DNA of 64,000 nt from Mycolicibacterium phlei (GCF_001583415.1 NZ_CP014475.1:496001-560000); one strand, 5' to 3'; numbered from the stretch's first letter, positions 36,580 to 45,520 are shown. The notes: generated from the letters alone by a model not told the origin. A program made the numbers and translations.

Positions 36580-38360
36580 CGGGTCGACCTGCGGCGCAGC
36601 CGGATCCAGCGTGGCGTCCCGTATCGCGGCGCCGCGGTCTGGTCGTGAGGTTTGTCAGTGAGGACGGAGGGGTGTGGAAGGATTTCGATTTCGGTCGCCT
36701 CCCGGGTAACGGCGGCGTGTGTCACGATTTTGCGGTCGCGTTCGAGGAAGCTACCGGGGTGTTGGGAGTGTCCAAGCGGGTGCGGGGCGCTGGTGCGTTG
36801 TGGCAGGCCGCCCGGCACGCGTGCTGTTGGCTGGACGAGAACCGCCCGGGGATCGAGGGACTGGCCGCGCTGTCTGTCGCTGATGCCGGGTTGCTGGCCA
36901 TGTCCTGTCGGGTGCCCAGTGGGCCGGGTCCCGCGCCGGCGCTCAAGACGTTGCTGCGGTGCAGTCCTGTCGTCTCCGAGCAGGTCTGTCATGGGTTCGC
37001 GCGGGTGCGTCATCAAAGGAATCTTTCAGCGCGACAACCATATTCGGCTGACGAGTTTCGCCGGATCAATGTGGTGGCGCGGGCAATCGTTCGGCGGGCG
37101 CGAAGTCGGCTGCGGATGCATTGGGAGATGGTTGCCGATTTTCGTGGCGGTCGGTTCGATCATCTCCCCACAGCCGATCCGCGTCGCAGTCTGGCCGAAG
37201 TGCTCGATCACTGCGCCCGGGAAGGTGACTTTCCGCGCACCGCGTCGGGTGCCAGGGCGTACGTGACACGCCGGGCGGTCAGTGCTGCCGGTGGGTGTCG
37301 GTTGTTGCCGTTGCTGCATGTGACACCGGGTGAGGCGTGGGCGTTCGGTGTGCTGCTGGCCGGGCTGACCGGCCTAAACCTCTCGACGCTGGACGCACTG
37401 CCGGCCCCACACCGATCCGCGAGCAGCCCGGACGAACCCGGCATCGTCTTCGTCCACGCTGACAAAGCCCGCCGCGGCCGGCGATCGGTGATGACGGTGC
37501 CGGTGACAGCGCTGCGCCCAGAGCTTCGGCCACTCGGGGGCGACCATCAGCGCGCCGCGGTGCTCAATACGTCGCTCACGACGGCGTACGGGGTGTTCAT
37601 GTTGTTGCTGGAGCTGACCGAGCCGGCTCGCGCGCTGACCGGTAGCCGGCAGGCTTTTGTCTATTACAGCGCCCAGCCCGACGCGGTGGAAGGCAAACGC
37701 TTCGGCTACGGCATCAGCAGCACCGCCAGTGGTGTCGACGCGCGGCGACGGTGGATGGCGCCGTGGCTGACCGGGGATACCGAAGGTGATCAGCTGCTGA
37801 TGGGGATCAGCATGGACCGGTTACGTAAAACGTATCTGGAACGGGTCCGTATGCCGACAGCGCACACGCCAGCGACGTTAGCGGGCTATCTGGGCCGGAT
37901 GGATTCGGTGCGCACCGAGGGGTTTCAGATCGTGACCGAGGCGCTCAATGCCCAGGTCGCCCAAGCATTGTACCGCCGCTCGATGACCGTACATTCCAGC
38001 ATCGAGGACAACGGTTCTGGCCAGGATGCCGTTCTGGGGAGCTGTGCTGATTTCGAGCATTCCCCGGTCGACGGAAGACGCTGCCGCGCGTCGTTTCTGG
38101 CATGCCTGGACTGCAGCAACGCCCGCGCGTTTCCGCGGCACCTGCCCATTCAGCTGGTAGTCGCCGACCGGCTTCGTGACCTGCGCACCGAGATGCCGAT
38201 CGCGCAGTGGATCACCGAGCATGCCGGTCCACTGGCGCAGCTGGAGGACATCTTCGCCGAGTACGAACCGGCCCAGCTGGATGCGGCGCGCGGCCAGATC
38301 GCTCAGCGCGATCACCGCACCGCAACGCTGTTGCTGTCGGGAAACTTGGAAGCACCGTGA
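36576..38360 (+). CDS. ginB: Tyrosine-recombinase-like protein GinB-like, degenerate active site
   Basis: A 594-residue protein starting at GTG 36576 (GTGA overlap). The size and the C-terminal half resemble the large recombinase subunits of GInt/Tn554 elements, but the catalytic positions are altered. The Arg of the TG-x-R motif is Asn268 (GLTGLNLSTL), and H-x-x-R is Asp414-x-x-Arg417 (MDRLRKTY). A Cys cluster (Cys490, Cys503, Cys510, Cys513, in a CLDCSNA context) suggests a zinc-binding module, and a similar cluster occurs in ginC. I infer a structural or DNA-binding role rather than strand cleavage. Confidence 0.72.
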   Translation: MTGRPAAQPDPAWRPVSRRRGLVVRFVSEDGGVWKDFDFGRLPGNGGVCHDFAVAFEEATGVLGVSKRVRGAGALWQAARHACCWLDENRPGIEGLAALSVADAGLLAMSCRVPSGPGPAPALKTLLRCSPVVSEQVCHGFARVRHQRNLSARQPYSADEFRRINVVARAIVRRARSRLRMHWEMVADFRGGRFDHLPTADPRRSLAEVLDHCAREGDFPRTASGARAYVTRRAVSAAGGCRLLPLLHVTPGEAWAFGVLLAGLTGLNLSTLDALPAPHRSASSPDEPGIVFVHADKARRGRRSVMTVPVTALRPELRPLGGDHQRAAVLNTSLTTAYGVFMLLLELTEPARALTGSRQAFVYYSAQPDAVEGKRFGYGISSTASGVDARRRWMAPWLTGDTEGDQLLMGISMDRLRKTYLERVRMPTAHTPATLAGYLGRMDSVRTEGFQIVTEALNAQVAQALYRRSMTVHSSIEDNGSGQDAVLGSCADFEHSPVDGRRCRASFLACLDCSNARAFPRHLPIQLVVADRLRDLRTEMPIAQWITEHAGPLAQLEDIFAEYEPAQLDAARGQIAQRDHRTATLLLSGNLEAP

Positions 38361-40496
38361 CGCGAGCGGCCAGAATTCCCGACACGGTGGCCGGTGTCCA
38401 CCTCACCCCGGACACCGAGGTGCTACTCAACCGCCCGCTGTTCATCCCTGCAACCAGGTGCCGATTCGGCGACCCGGTATGGGATCTGTCCGCGGCCATC
38501 CAGGACCGCCACAGCGCCGGACAAGCTGTGCATTGGGATCGATTTCCGGAGCCGTTTCGCCAGGCCTGCAAGCTCTACCTGTTCGCTTTGCTCAACATCG
38601 TTGACAACGCGCCCCGTCTGGATGCGTCGCGTTCGCCGTACCCCCATGTCAAGACGATTCTGGGTGAGTTGGTGCCGCTGCGTCGGTTCACCAGGTGGCT
38701 CGTAGAGCGGGAGGTACTTTCCTTCAGTCACGTCAGCATCGACCACCTCGACAGCTATCTGCTCCACGTCACCGACGCACCCGGGGTCAGCGCCGGCACT
38801 CAACGCCGATCGCTGCAGGCAGTCAAGCGGCTCCACCTGTACCGGGACGTCCTTCCAACGCAATGTCGGCTTCCGGCCGCCACACTGTGGGGCAGGGCCA
38901 GCGCGCGAGGACTCGCCCAGTACGAGTCCTCCTGGGGTAAGCCGAACACCACGGCTCGCATTGATCCCGATGTCATGGAGCCACTGCTCTCGGCGGCCCT
39001 GGCCGTTAGCACCACTGTCGCCGCCGATCTGCTTCCTGCCGCACGCAACCTCCTCGCGATGCGCGCGTTGGCGCATCGCATCGCACCGGACATCCGCCGC
39101 GCTCGCACCAGCACGGTGTCGCTGCACGACACCACCACCGCACAGCTCGACAGTCTGCTGACCGCCCTGGCCCACCACGGCGACCCGCTTCCGGGTGTCA
39201 GCACCGGCGAGAGCACCTCGGTCGATCTCACGGGCCTGGCGGTGGCGGGATGGCTCAACCACACCGAACTCACACGCATGAACGACACGGCGAGCATGCT
39301 GGCCGCCCACGCACTGCCTATCGAGGCAGACATGGTCCGCACGACCACGTTCAGCACGATCGGCACGCACCGATGGCGGCACAGCCCTATCGAGGCCCCA
39401 GAAATCGTCGAACACCTTCGCTACATCACCACCGCTTGCTTTCTGGTGATCGCCTACCTGTCCGGTGTCCGGACCGGGGAAGCCCTCAACCTGCGTCGCG
39501 GATGCATCACCCGAGACCCGCAGCTGGGTTTGACGTTCATGTCCGGCCACCAGCTCAAGACAGGTGAGCGGCGTGGGGACCGATCACCGGCCACGATCCC
39601 GTGGGTGGTAACCGAGGAAACCGCCCACGCGGTCAGTGTTCTCGAACAGATCACCGCCGGCGATCTGCTCTTCCCCGGATTCCAGTGGTGCTCTCAGGAA
39701 CAGTTCCTCTACGGATCCCACCGGACGAGGACACCCGGGTCGATCAACACCGACATCACCCGTTTCATCGATTGGTTCAACCGCGCCGTCGCCCCCGCCG
39801 TCGATCACCCGCTGATTCCCGACGACCCGCAGGGCGCCATTCAGGTGCCGCGCCTGCGGCGCACACTGGCCTGGCACATCGTCCGCCGACCCGGCGGAAC
39901 CATCGCCGGCGCAACGCAATACGGTCACCTGCACACAGATCATCCAAGGTTACGCCGGCGGAGCAGACGCAGGATTCCTCGACGAGATCACCTTCGAACA
40001 GTTCCTGCACCGCGCCGAAACCCTCCACGATGACGCCCACCGACTCAAGCGCGGCGAACACGTCTCCGGCCCCGCAGCCGACGAATACAAGGCCCGCGTC
40101 GGCCGCGCGAACACTTTCGCCGGCCTAACTGTCACCACCACCAGCCAGGTCAACACCGCGATGGCCAACCCGGATCTGCAGATCCACCACGGCGCGCTGG
40201 TCACCTGTGTATTCCGCCCCGCCACTGCAGCGTGCCTGCCACACACCGACGACGTGACCGGACCCGTCTGGAGCCGCTGCCGTCTCGACTGCACCAACGC
40301 CGCCCGCACCGATCGCGACGTCGCGAACCTGCGCGCCCATGCCGACACGCTCACACACGACCTCAACAGCCTGACCCTGCCCGAACCGCTACGACAACGC
40401 ATCCATGCACGGCTCACCGAGCACGAAAAGGCACTCGACGCACACGAATCCAGCCGACCAGCAACACCCACCCGGACAGGACACCAGCAACGATGA
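38357..40496 (+). pseudogene. ginC: Tyrosine recombinase GinC-like, frameshifted before the catalytic Tyr
   Basis: Starts at GTG 38357 overlapping the ginB stop. The first frame encodes about 526 residues with Arg372 (SGVRTGEAL) and His507-x-x-Arg510 (WHIVRR), then QYGHLHT. At 39932-39938 (CACACAG) the frame must shift by +1 to continue as QIIQGYAGG, whose Tyr (codon 39951-39953) is the expected nucleophile. The second frame runs on through a Cys cluster (TCVFRPATAACL and CRLDC) to TGA 40494-40496. One lost CA unit would explain it. Uncorrected, the first frame ends at 40033 with a nonsense tail. The full length would be about 713 residues. Confidence 0.78.
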
Positions 40497-40909
40497 CCGT
40501 GCCGCCGCCGCGCACCACCAGAACCGATGACGAGCGCCAGCTCGTACTGGCCGCGATGAGCCGAATCCGGGACAACACCGCCCAACACGGCAACGGCGCC
40601 CACACCGTTGTCGCGTTGGCCAGCGAATCAGGGATACCCCGACAACGACTCTACGAACACCACGCCGACCTGCTCAACGAGTTCAAAGCCGCCGCCGCAA
40701 CCGGACCCGTTGCCACGAATGCCCGTGCCCTGCAACGTCAACTCGCCCACGCACGCGAGCACAATCACCAACTCGCCGCCGAAAACACAGAACTACGTGC
40801 CAAGATCCGGACACTGTCGGCAGCGATCGCAGAACTCACTCACCAAGGAGCCGAAGCCACGCATGTCATTGTCCCGATGCCGCGACGCCACCCGGGACTA
40901 TCGCGTTAG
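40493..40909 (+). CDS. ginD: Small coiled-coil DNA-binding helper GinD/TnpC-like (DUF6262-type)
   Basis: A 138-residue protein starting at ATG 40493 (ATGA overlap with the ginC second frame, which supports that frame being the real one). The N-terminal half has a helix-turn-helix-like segment (ALASESGIPRQRLYEHHADL). Residues about 83-121 form a coiled coil (LQRQLAHAREHNHQLAAENT and following). The small fourth gene of GInt operons and TnpC of Tn554 have this build. Expected to assist the recombinases in site choice or orientation. Confidence 0.75.
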   Translation: MTVPPPRTTRTDDERQLVLAAMSRIRDNTAQHGNGAHTVVALASESGIPRQRLYEHHADLLNEFKAAAATGPVATNARALQRQLAHAREHNHQLAAENTELRAKIRTLSAAIAELTHQGAEATHVIVPMPRRHPGLSR

Positions 40910-40932
40910 CGCGATAGTCCCGGTGCTGGCGT
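40885..40932. terminator. Large hairpin at the end of the gin operon
   Basis: A perfect 14-base stem (CCGGGACTATCGCG at 40892-40905 and its complement at 40910-40923) with loop TTAG, which contains part of the ginD stop codon. A further 6-base pairing (ACGCCA 40885-40890 with TGGCGT 40927-40932) extends it past a small internal loop. It could be the operon terminator, or a recombination site, since recognisable IS256-remnant sequence starts immediately to its right. Confidence 0.7.
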
Positions 40933-41059
40933 TTCTTGACGATCTGGGGCTCGAACGTGGATGCCCCTGGGAGTGTCTGAACAACGGTGGATCTGATCTT
41001 GGTCTGACACGCCGAGTTCGACCGAGCCGGTGGTGACGGTAAGTACGGCGTGGTGCGGG
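40924..41059 (-). pseudogene. IS256-family transposase remnant, middle part
   Basis: On the minus strand this reads VLTVTTGSVEL, then after frame breaks TFEPQIVKKRQ, the conserved middle of IS256-family transposases. It is the continuation of the N-terminal remnant at 43882-44060, from which it is separated by the inserted IS3-family element. Several frameshifts show long decay. Everything downstream of KKRQ is missing, ending at the gin hairpin. Confidence 0.75.
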
Positions 41060-41110
41060 TGATCCGCCCCGGCGTGTCTGGAGAGTTCTTCCGTTGGGAA
41101 GGATGGGCAC

Positions 41111-41437
41111 GTGGGATCGAAGTCATCGAGGCGGTATCCAGACGAGCTGAAGGTGCGGGCGGTGCAGATGGTGGCCGATCTGCGCAGCGAGACAGTTTCG
41201 GAGTGGGAGGCGATGGGCCGGGTTGCTGACCTGCTGGGCGTCGGTACTGCCGAAACGGTGCGCAAATGGGTCCGCCAGGCTGAGATCGACGCCGGCTCTC
41301 GGGCGGGGCGGACCAGCGAGGAATCCGAGGTCCTGCGCAAGCTGCGCCGGGAGAATGCCGAACTCAAGCGGGCCAACGCGATCTTGAAGGCGGCCTCGGT
41401 TTTCTTCGCCGCCGAGCTCGACCGGCCCTCTCAGTAG
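41111..41437 (+). CDS. IS3-family transposase OrfA
   Basis: A 108-residue helix-turn-helix protein starting GTG or ATG-like at 41111 (SSRRYPDELKVRAVQMVADL, then TAETVRKWVRQAEIDAG) with a C-terminal leucine zipper-like helix (LRKLRRENAELKRANAILKAAS). OrfB lies in the -1 frame, so the active transposase would be made by -1 frameshifting, probably at the TTTT run at 41400-41403. Confidence 0.88.
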   Translation: MGSKSSRRYPDELKVRAVQMVADLRSETVSEWEAMGRVADLLGVGTAETVRKWVRQAEIDAGSRAGRTSEESEVLRKLRRENAELKRANAILKAASVFFAAELDRPSQ

Positions 41438-42087
41438 TCGTGGAGTTCATCAGCGCCCACCAGCACATGCGGGTGGGCGTTGATGGTCTCAAGTGGGGTG
41501 TCGAGTCGATGTGCGCTGTGCTTTCCGAGTACGGCGTCACGATCGCCCCGTCGACGTATTACGCCCACCGCGCCCGTCAGGGCCCCTCGAAAGCCGACTG
41601 GGCCGATGCGCAGGTGATCGATGCGATCTGGCAGCTTCGCCAATCGCAGAGTCTGTACCGAGTCCTGGGCGCTCGTAAGACATGGATTGTATTGCGCACC
41701 AACGGTATCGACGTATCGCGCTGTGTCGTGGAACGGGTCATGCGGGAGATGGGTTGGCGGGGTGCGTGCAAGCGCCGGCGGGTGCGCACCACCGTCGCCG
41801 ATCCGGCAGCGACGCGAGCCCCGGATCGGGTCCGGCGTAATTTCGTCGCCGGTGCGCCTGACCGATTGTGGGTGGCCGATTTCACCTACTGCCGGACTCG
41901 TGCCGGCTGGGCCTACACGGCGTTCGTCACCGATGTCTATGCCCGCAAGATCGTGGGTTGGAAGGTGGCTACCGAGATGACCCAGAAGCTGGTGACCGAT
42001 GCGATCGACCACGCTATCGACACCAGAAAGCGTTCGGGTGCAGCATCTTTGGATTCACTTATCCACCACAGCGACGCGGGCTCGCAA
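41401..42087 (+). pseudogene. IS3-family transposase OrfB, 5' part
   Basis: The -1 frame from the slippery TTTT run reads through the HTH-like and integrase-core N-terminal regions: EFISAHQHMRVGV, STYYAHRAR, LWVADFTYCRTRAGW (first catalytic Asp) and LIHHSDAGSQ (second Asp), where it is cut by the IS30-family element at 42087. The rest is at 43546-43851. Independent translation could start at the GTG at 41440. Confidence 0.85.
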
Positions 42088-43542
42088 GGCGGATTCAATC
42101 GGTGGTCGCAACACCGGCTTGATGAAGTGAGTGTAGGTGTTCGGCGAAGGCTTCCGCGGGAGTGCGCCAGCCGAGGGTTTTCCGCGGCCTGGTGTTGAGG
42201 GTATGGGCGATCGCTGCCACGTCCTCGGCCGACCATCTTGAGAGGTCGGTCCCTTTTGGAAAGTATTGGCGTAACAGGCCATTGGTGTTCTCATTGGTAC
42301 CGCGCTGCCACGGACTCTTCGGATCAGCGAAGAACACCTTGACTCCGGAGGCGACCGAGAACTGGGCGTGCGCCGACAGTTCCTTGCCCCGGTCCCAGGT
42401 CAACGACCGACGCAGTTGCGCGGGCAACGTGGTGATCGTCTGTTCCAGAGCGTTGGCCATCGTGATGGCGCCATAGCCGGCCAACGCCGGCCCGTTCTTG
42501 GTCCGCGGAATTATCCCGTAACCAACTTCACGTGGCAGATGGACCAGCATGGTGAACCGGCTGCTGCGCTCGACCAGCGTGCCGATTGCACTGCGCTGCA
42601 AGCCAATCAGGAGATCACCCTCCCAATGTCCGGGAACAGCGCGATCATCGACCTCGGGTGGGCGTTGGCTGATCAACGTCTCAGGGGTGACATGGGCCCA
42701 CGCCTTGGACCGCGTTCGTGCCCGCGGTACCCGCAGTGCCCGGCCTCGGCGCAGGCAGCTGACCAGATCCCGCTTCAGCGCACCGCGAGATTCGACGTAC
42801 AGCGCTTGATAGATGGCCTCGTGGCTGATCCGCATAGTCACATCATCGGGGAAGTCCAGCGGGAGCCGTCGAGCGATCTGTTCTGGACTCCATGCCTGCA
42901 CCCAGGCCCGATCACCCCGGTGCGGCTTGTTGCGTCCCTTCCACGGGGCGGCGGCGGGACCGACGATGACCTGGCCATCAGCGCCGCGAACGACGCCGGA
43001 CAGTTTGTCCTGGACGTACTGACGCAGCCGGTCGTTGCTAACGAGCTTGGCGGTCTTGGGGCGGCGGGCGCGCCGCTCGGCGTGCCACTGCGCAGTGGAG
43101 GCCTTATAGTCGAGTCGATAGGTGCGGGTCGAGGCATTGCGGCGCAACTCCCGTGAGATGGTCGACGGTGCACGCTTGAGCCGCCGGGCGATCTCACGCA
43201 CCCCGGCGCCCTGGGCGCGCCATAACGCGATGTTCTCACGTTCATCCGAGGACAGGTAACGTCCCGAAACTGTTTCTGGCAAGCATGGATTCACTCCACC
43301 AGCGTGACGGAACCAGCGGAACCCAACCGGCGACGACACGCCCGCTTCGGCAGCGGCGTCCTCAGTCATAGCCCCCGCAGCGATCGCCGCCCAGAACCTC
43401 ACCCGATCCTGACGCCACGCCACCGACGGCCGACCCGGAGACGGAATCTGTCCCCGATACAACCGAACCGCCCGCTGCCGATCCAACACACCCATTCCAC
43501 ACCTCCATAATCGAGGTGTTGCGACGATCAGTTGAATCCGCC
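42088..43542 (-). mobile_element. IS30-family insertion sequence, 1455 bp
   Basis: The ends are imperfect inverted repeats of about 28 bases: GGCGGATTCAA and TCGCAACACC are shared, with a divergent 7-base centre. The element is flanked by the 3-base target duplication CAA (42085-42087 and 43543-43545). Removing the element and one CAA rejoins the IS3 OrfB frame exactly as SQYTAVAF. The insertion therefore looks recent and intact. Confidence 0.92.
42095..43495 (-). CDS. IS30-family transposase
   Basis: A 466-residue transposase. The N-terminal HTH is LSSDERENIALWRAQGAGVREIARRL then PSTISRELRRN. The catalytic DDE is seen as GHWEGDLLIG (Asp), LTWDRGKELS (Asp) and SPWQRGTNENTNGLLRQYFPKG (Glu, about 33 residues after the second Asp). 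The stop codon lies inside the terminal inverted repeat. No frame damage, so it should be functional. Confidence 0.92.
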   Translation of the reverse strand: MGVLDRQRAVRLYRGQIPSPGRPSVAWRQDRVRFWAAIAAGAMTEDAAAEAGVSSPVGFRWFRHAGGVNPCLPETVSGRYLSSDERENIALWRAQGAGVREIARRLKRAPSTISRELRRNASTRTYRLDYKASTAQWHAERRARRPKTAKLVSNDRLRQYVQDKLSGVVRGADGQVIVGPAAAPWKGRNKPHRGDRAWVQAWSPEQIARRLPLDFPDDVTMRISHEAIYQALYVESRGALKRDLVSCLRRGRALRVPRARTRSKAWAHVTPETLISQRPPEVDDRAVPGHWEGDLLIGLQRSAIGTLVERSSRFTMLVHLPREVGYGIIPRTKNGPALAGYGAITMANALEQTITTLPAQLRRSLTWDRGKELSAHAQFSVASGVKVFFADPKSPWQRGTNENTNGLLRQYFPKGTDLSRWSAEDVAAIAHTLNTRPRKTLGWRTPAEAFAEHLHSLHQAGVATTD

Positions 43543-43545
43543 CAA

Positions 43546-43851
43546 TACACCGCGGTCGCGTTCACCGAACGTCTGGCCGCTGAGGGGATCCTGCCTTCAG
43601 TCGGATCCGTCGGGGATAGTTTCGATAATGCTCTGGCCGAATCGGTGAACAGCAGCTACAAGACCGAACTCATCGACCGCCAGCCGCTCTATCCCGGTGC
43701 CACCGAACTGGCGCTGGGGACCGCCGAATGGGTGGCCTTCTACAACCGTCAGCGACCCAACGGCTACTGCCAGGACCTGACCCCCGATCGGGCCGAAGCG
43801 CTCTACTACCATCGCCAACGGCACCCTCATGCCGAGGAGGCACTCAGATAA
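43546..43851 (+). pseudogene. IS3-family transposase OrfB, 3' part
   Basis: Continues the split OrfB: YTAVAFTERLAAEGILPSVG, then GDSFDNALAESVNSSYKTELI with the catalytic Glu, WVAFYNRQRPNGY, and a stop at 43849-43851. An open frame reaches back into the IS30 end (43516), but those residues belong to the IS30 terminal repeat. Confidence 0.88.
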
Positions 43852-43881
43852 GAGAACCTCCCGACATGCCGGGGCGGATCA

Positions 43882-44060
43882 GGGTGCCGTCGCGAACGTT
43901 GCCCGACCCCGCCGTGGGCGGGTCGGCTTCTCATAACCGAGGTGCTCGGTCATCTCCTCATTGAGCGCGGTCTCAGGGACTGTCTTGGTTAACTGCTTGC
44001 AGCCCGTCGGGTCCGGTCAGCGACAGGCCCTGTTGTTGTGCCAGTCGGACCCGCTCGACG
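43882..44060 (-). pseudogene. IS256-family transposase remnant, N-terminal part
   Basis: On the minus strand, two frames read QGLSLTGPDGL and then KQLTKTV-ETALNEEMTEHLGYEK followed by GSGNVRDGT, the conserved N-terminal core of IS256-family transposases. A frameshift after PDGL shows decay. The reading continues beyond the IS3 insertion at 40924-41059, which proves that IS3 inserted into this gene. Confidence 0.78.
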
Positions 44061-44289
44061 CAGCCTGCTGCTTGGCGGACTACTCGGCCTTCTTCTTGGT
44101 CACATCTTCCAGTGTCGTCATCACGGCCCCTTTACCGCCGAGCATCGCTCGGCGTGTCAGTCCAGGAAACACCGTCAAATGCAAGGTCCGGCGAATCGCG
44201 GCAGCGGTGATCTTCTCGCGATGTAGGGCATAGCAGCTTCGGTTGTGGGCCTCCCGCACGGTCTGGTCAGCAGTAGGGCGCATCGGTCG
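44061..44289. other. Non-coding or unassigned stretch between IS256 remnant and riboswitch
   Basis: A minus-strand frame here reads IRRTLHLTVFPGLTRRAMLGGKGAVMTTLEDVTKKKAE and stops, but it has no partner or start I can support. It may be an older element remnant. No other feature seen. Confidence 0.4.
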
Positions 44290-44456
44290 GCTATTGTTGT
44301 GGGGCTGGTCGGCCCGACCGGCCCGATGAGTAGGTAGGAAGCCGGTGCGAATCCGGCATGGTCCCGCCACTGTGACTGGGGAGCGAACCCCACATCGACC
44401 ACGGCTTGACGGCTGGAAGGTCGGGGTGAGCACTGATCCAGAAGTCAGGATACTGC
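44290..44456 (+). promoter_or_regulatory. Cobalamin (B12) riboswitch upstream of the metF-like gene
   Basis: Contains the conserved core of the class: GGAAGCCGGTGCGAATCCGGC, where the CCGG arms pair, then GGTCCCGCCACTGTGA, a variable stem, and the B12-box-like CCAGAAGTCAGGATACTGC near the end. It lies about 170 bases upstream of the metF-like start on the same strand. A 9-codon mini-ORF (ATG 44598, TGA overlapping the ATG at 44627) is between them and could couple translation. Expected to switch the gene off when B12 is available. Confidence 0.85.
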
Positions 44457-44626
44457 TCTCATTGGCCCTCTTGCTGGGACGTGGACATCCCGGATGGAGT
44501 CGATGCAGTGATGTGCCTGTGCGTCTGGCGACGCGGCACCTTGAGCGTGCCACCCGATAGCCCTGATGCGGCCGACACCGCGGAACAGGGATCCGCTATG
44601 CCGCCCGCTGAGTCCAGGGGTGCCTG

Positions 44627-45517
44627 ATGACTCTCAATACTGTTGCCCTGGAACTTGTCCCATCGAATCTGGACCTCGGCACGGCACATGCGCTCGCCGA
44701 GTTGCAGAAGGTGCGCAAGTTGGCAGTTGATGCCGGTCTCGATGGACGCATCCGCCACATCATGATCCCCGGGATGATCGAGGAGGATGACGGCCGTCCC
44801 GTCGAGATGAAACCAAAGCTCGACGTTCTCGACTACTGGGAGTTGGTCCAGCGCGAACTTCCCGACGTGCGTGGGCTGTGCACCCAGGTCACGTCGTTTC
44901 TCGGTGAGCGCTCGCTGCGTCGGCGGTTGACCGCGTTGATTCGGCACGGGTTCGAGGGGATCGCGTTTGTCGGGGTTCCGCGCACCATGACCGACGGTGA
45001 GGGCGCAGGAGTCGCACCGACCGACGCGCTGTCGACCTTTTCCCATCTGGTGAAACACCGCGGCGTGATCCTGATCCCGACCAGGGACGACGAACTGAGC
45101 CGATTCGGGTTCAAGTGCAAAGAGGGCGCCACCTACGGGATGACCCAGCTGCTGTACTCCGACGCGATCGTCAACTTCCTCACCGAGTTCTCGCGCAACA
45201 CCGACCACCGCCCGGAGATCCTTTTGTCGTTCGGTTTCGTCCCGAAGATGGAATCCGAAGTCGGCCTGATCGACTGGCTCATCCAGGACCCCGACAACGG
45301 GGCTGTCGCGACTGAACAACAGTTCGTGCGGCGGTTGGCTGCGAGCGAGCCCGCGCAGAAGCGCGCCCAGATGCTGGACCTGTACAAGCGCGTGATCGAC
45401 GGCGTAGTCGATCTCGGTTTTCCAGTCAGCCTGCATTTCGAGGCCCCCTACGGGGTCTCCGCTCCGGCGTTCGAGACCTTAGCCGCGATGCTCGACTACT
45501 GGGCACCGGACCGCTGA
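44627..45517 (+). CDS. MetF-like methylenetetrahydrofolate reductase, mycobacterial type
   Basis: A 296-residue protein of the unusual mycobacterial MTHFR group (Rv2172c-like), which reduces 5,10-methylene-THF to 5-methyl-THF. Recognisable blocks are MTLNTVALELVPSNLD, MIPGMIEEDDGRPVEMKPKLDVLDYW, GIAFVGVPRTM, GEGAGVAPTDALS and YGMTQLLYSDAIVNFL. Relatives in M. smegmatis were reported to be NADH-dependent and to lack flavin. Placement behind a B12 riboswitch and in the same island as metE suggests it supplies methyl groups for B12-independent methionine synthesis. Confidence 0.85.
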   Translation: MTLNTVALELVPSNLDLGTAHALAELQKVRKLAVDAGLDGRIRHIMIPGMIEEDDGRPVEMKPKLDVLDYWELVQRELPDVRGLCTQVTSFLGERSLRRRLTALIRHGFEGIAFVGVPRTMTDGEGAGVAPTDALSTFSHLVKHRGVILIPTRDDELSRFGFKCKEGATYGMTQLLYSDAIVNFLTEFSRNTDHRPEILLSFGFVPKMESEVGLIDWLIQDPDNGAVATEQQFVRRLAASEPAQKRAQMLDLYKRVIDGVVDLGFPVSLHFEAPYGVSAPAFETLAAMLDYWAPDR

Positions 45518-45520
45518 ACC

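Larger units (their letters stand above)
41060..43881 (+). mobile_element. IS3-family insertion sequence, interrupted by an IS30-family element
   Basis: The ends are matching inverted repeats: TGATCCGCCCCGGC at 41060-41073 and its near copy (one change further in) read inwards from 43881. Both sides carry GGG (41057-41059 and 43882-43884), a 3-base target duplication. Removing the IS30 insertion gives 1364 bases, normal for IS3. It contains orfA and a split orfB. The target was a decayed IS256-family gene. Confidence 0.88.

Noticed and set aside
35071..40909. Tn554-type transposon or a recombinase-in-trio (RIT) element without cargo
   Set aside because: Tn554 has two recombinases plus TnpC and RIT elements have three shorter recombinases without the small fourth protein. 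Three large recombinase-like genes plus a coiled-coil gene, end repeats 27 kb apart and a split host gene fit the ginABCD island better.
44080..44553. A 157-codon minus-strand open frame
   Set aside because: It runs antisense through the riboswitch and has Arg/Pro/Ser-rich composition typical of a shadow frame.
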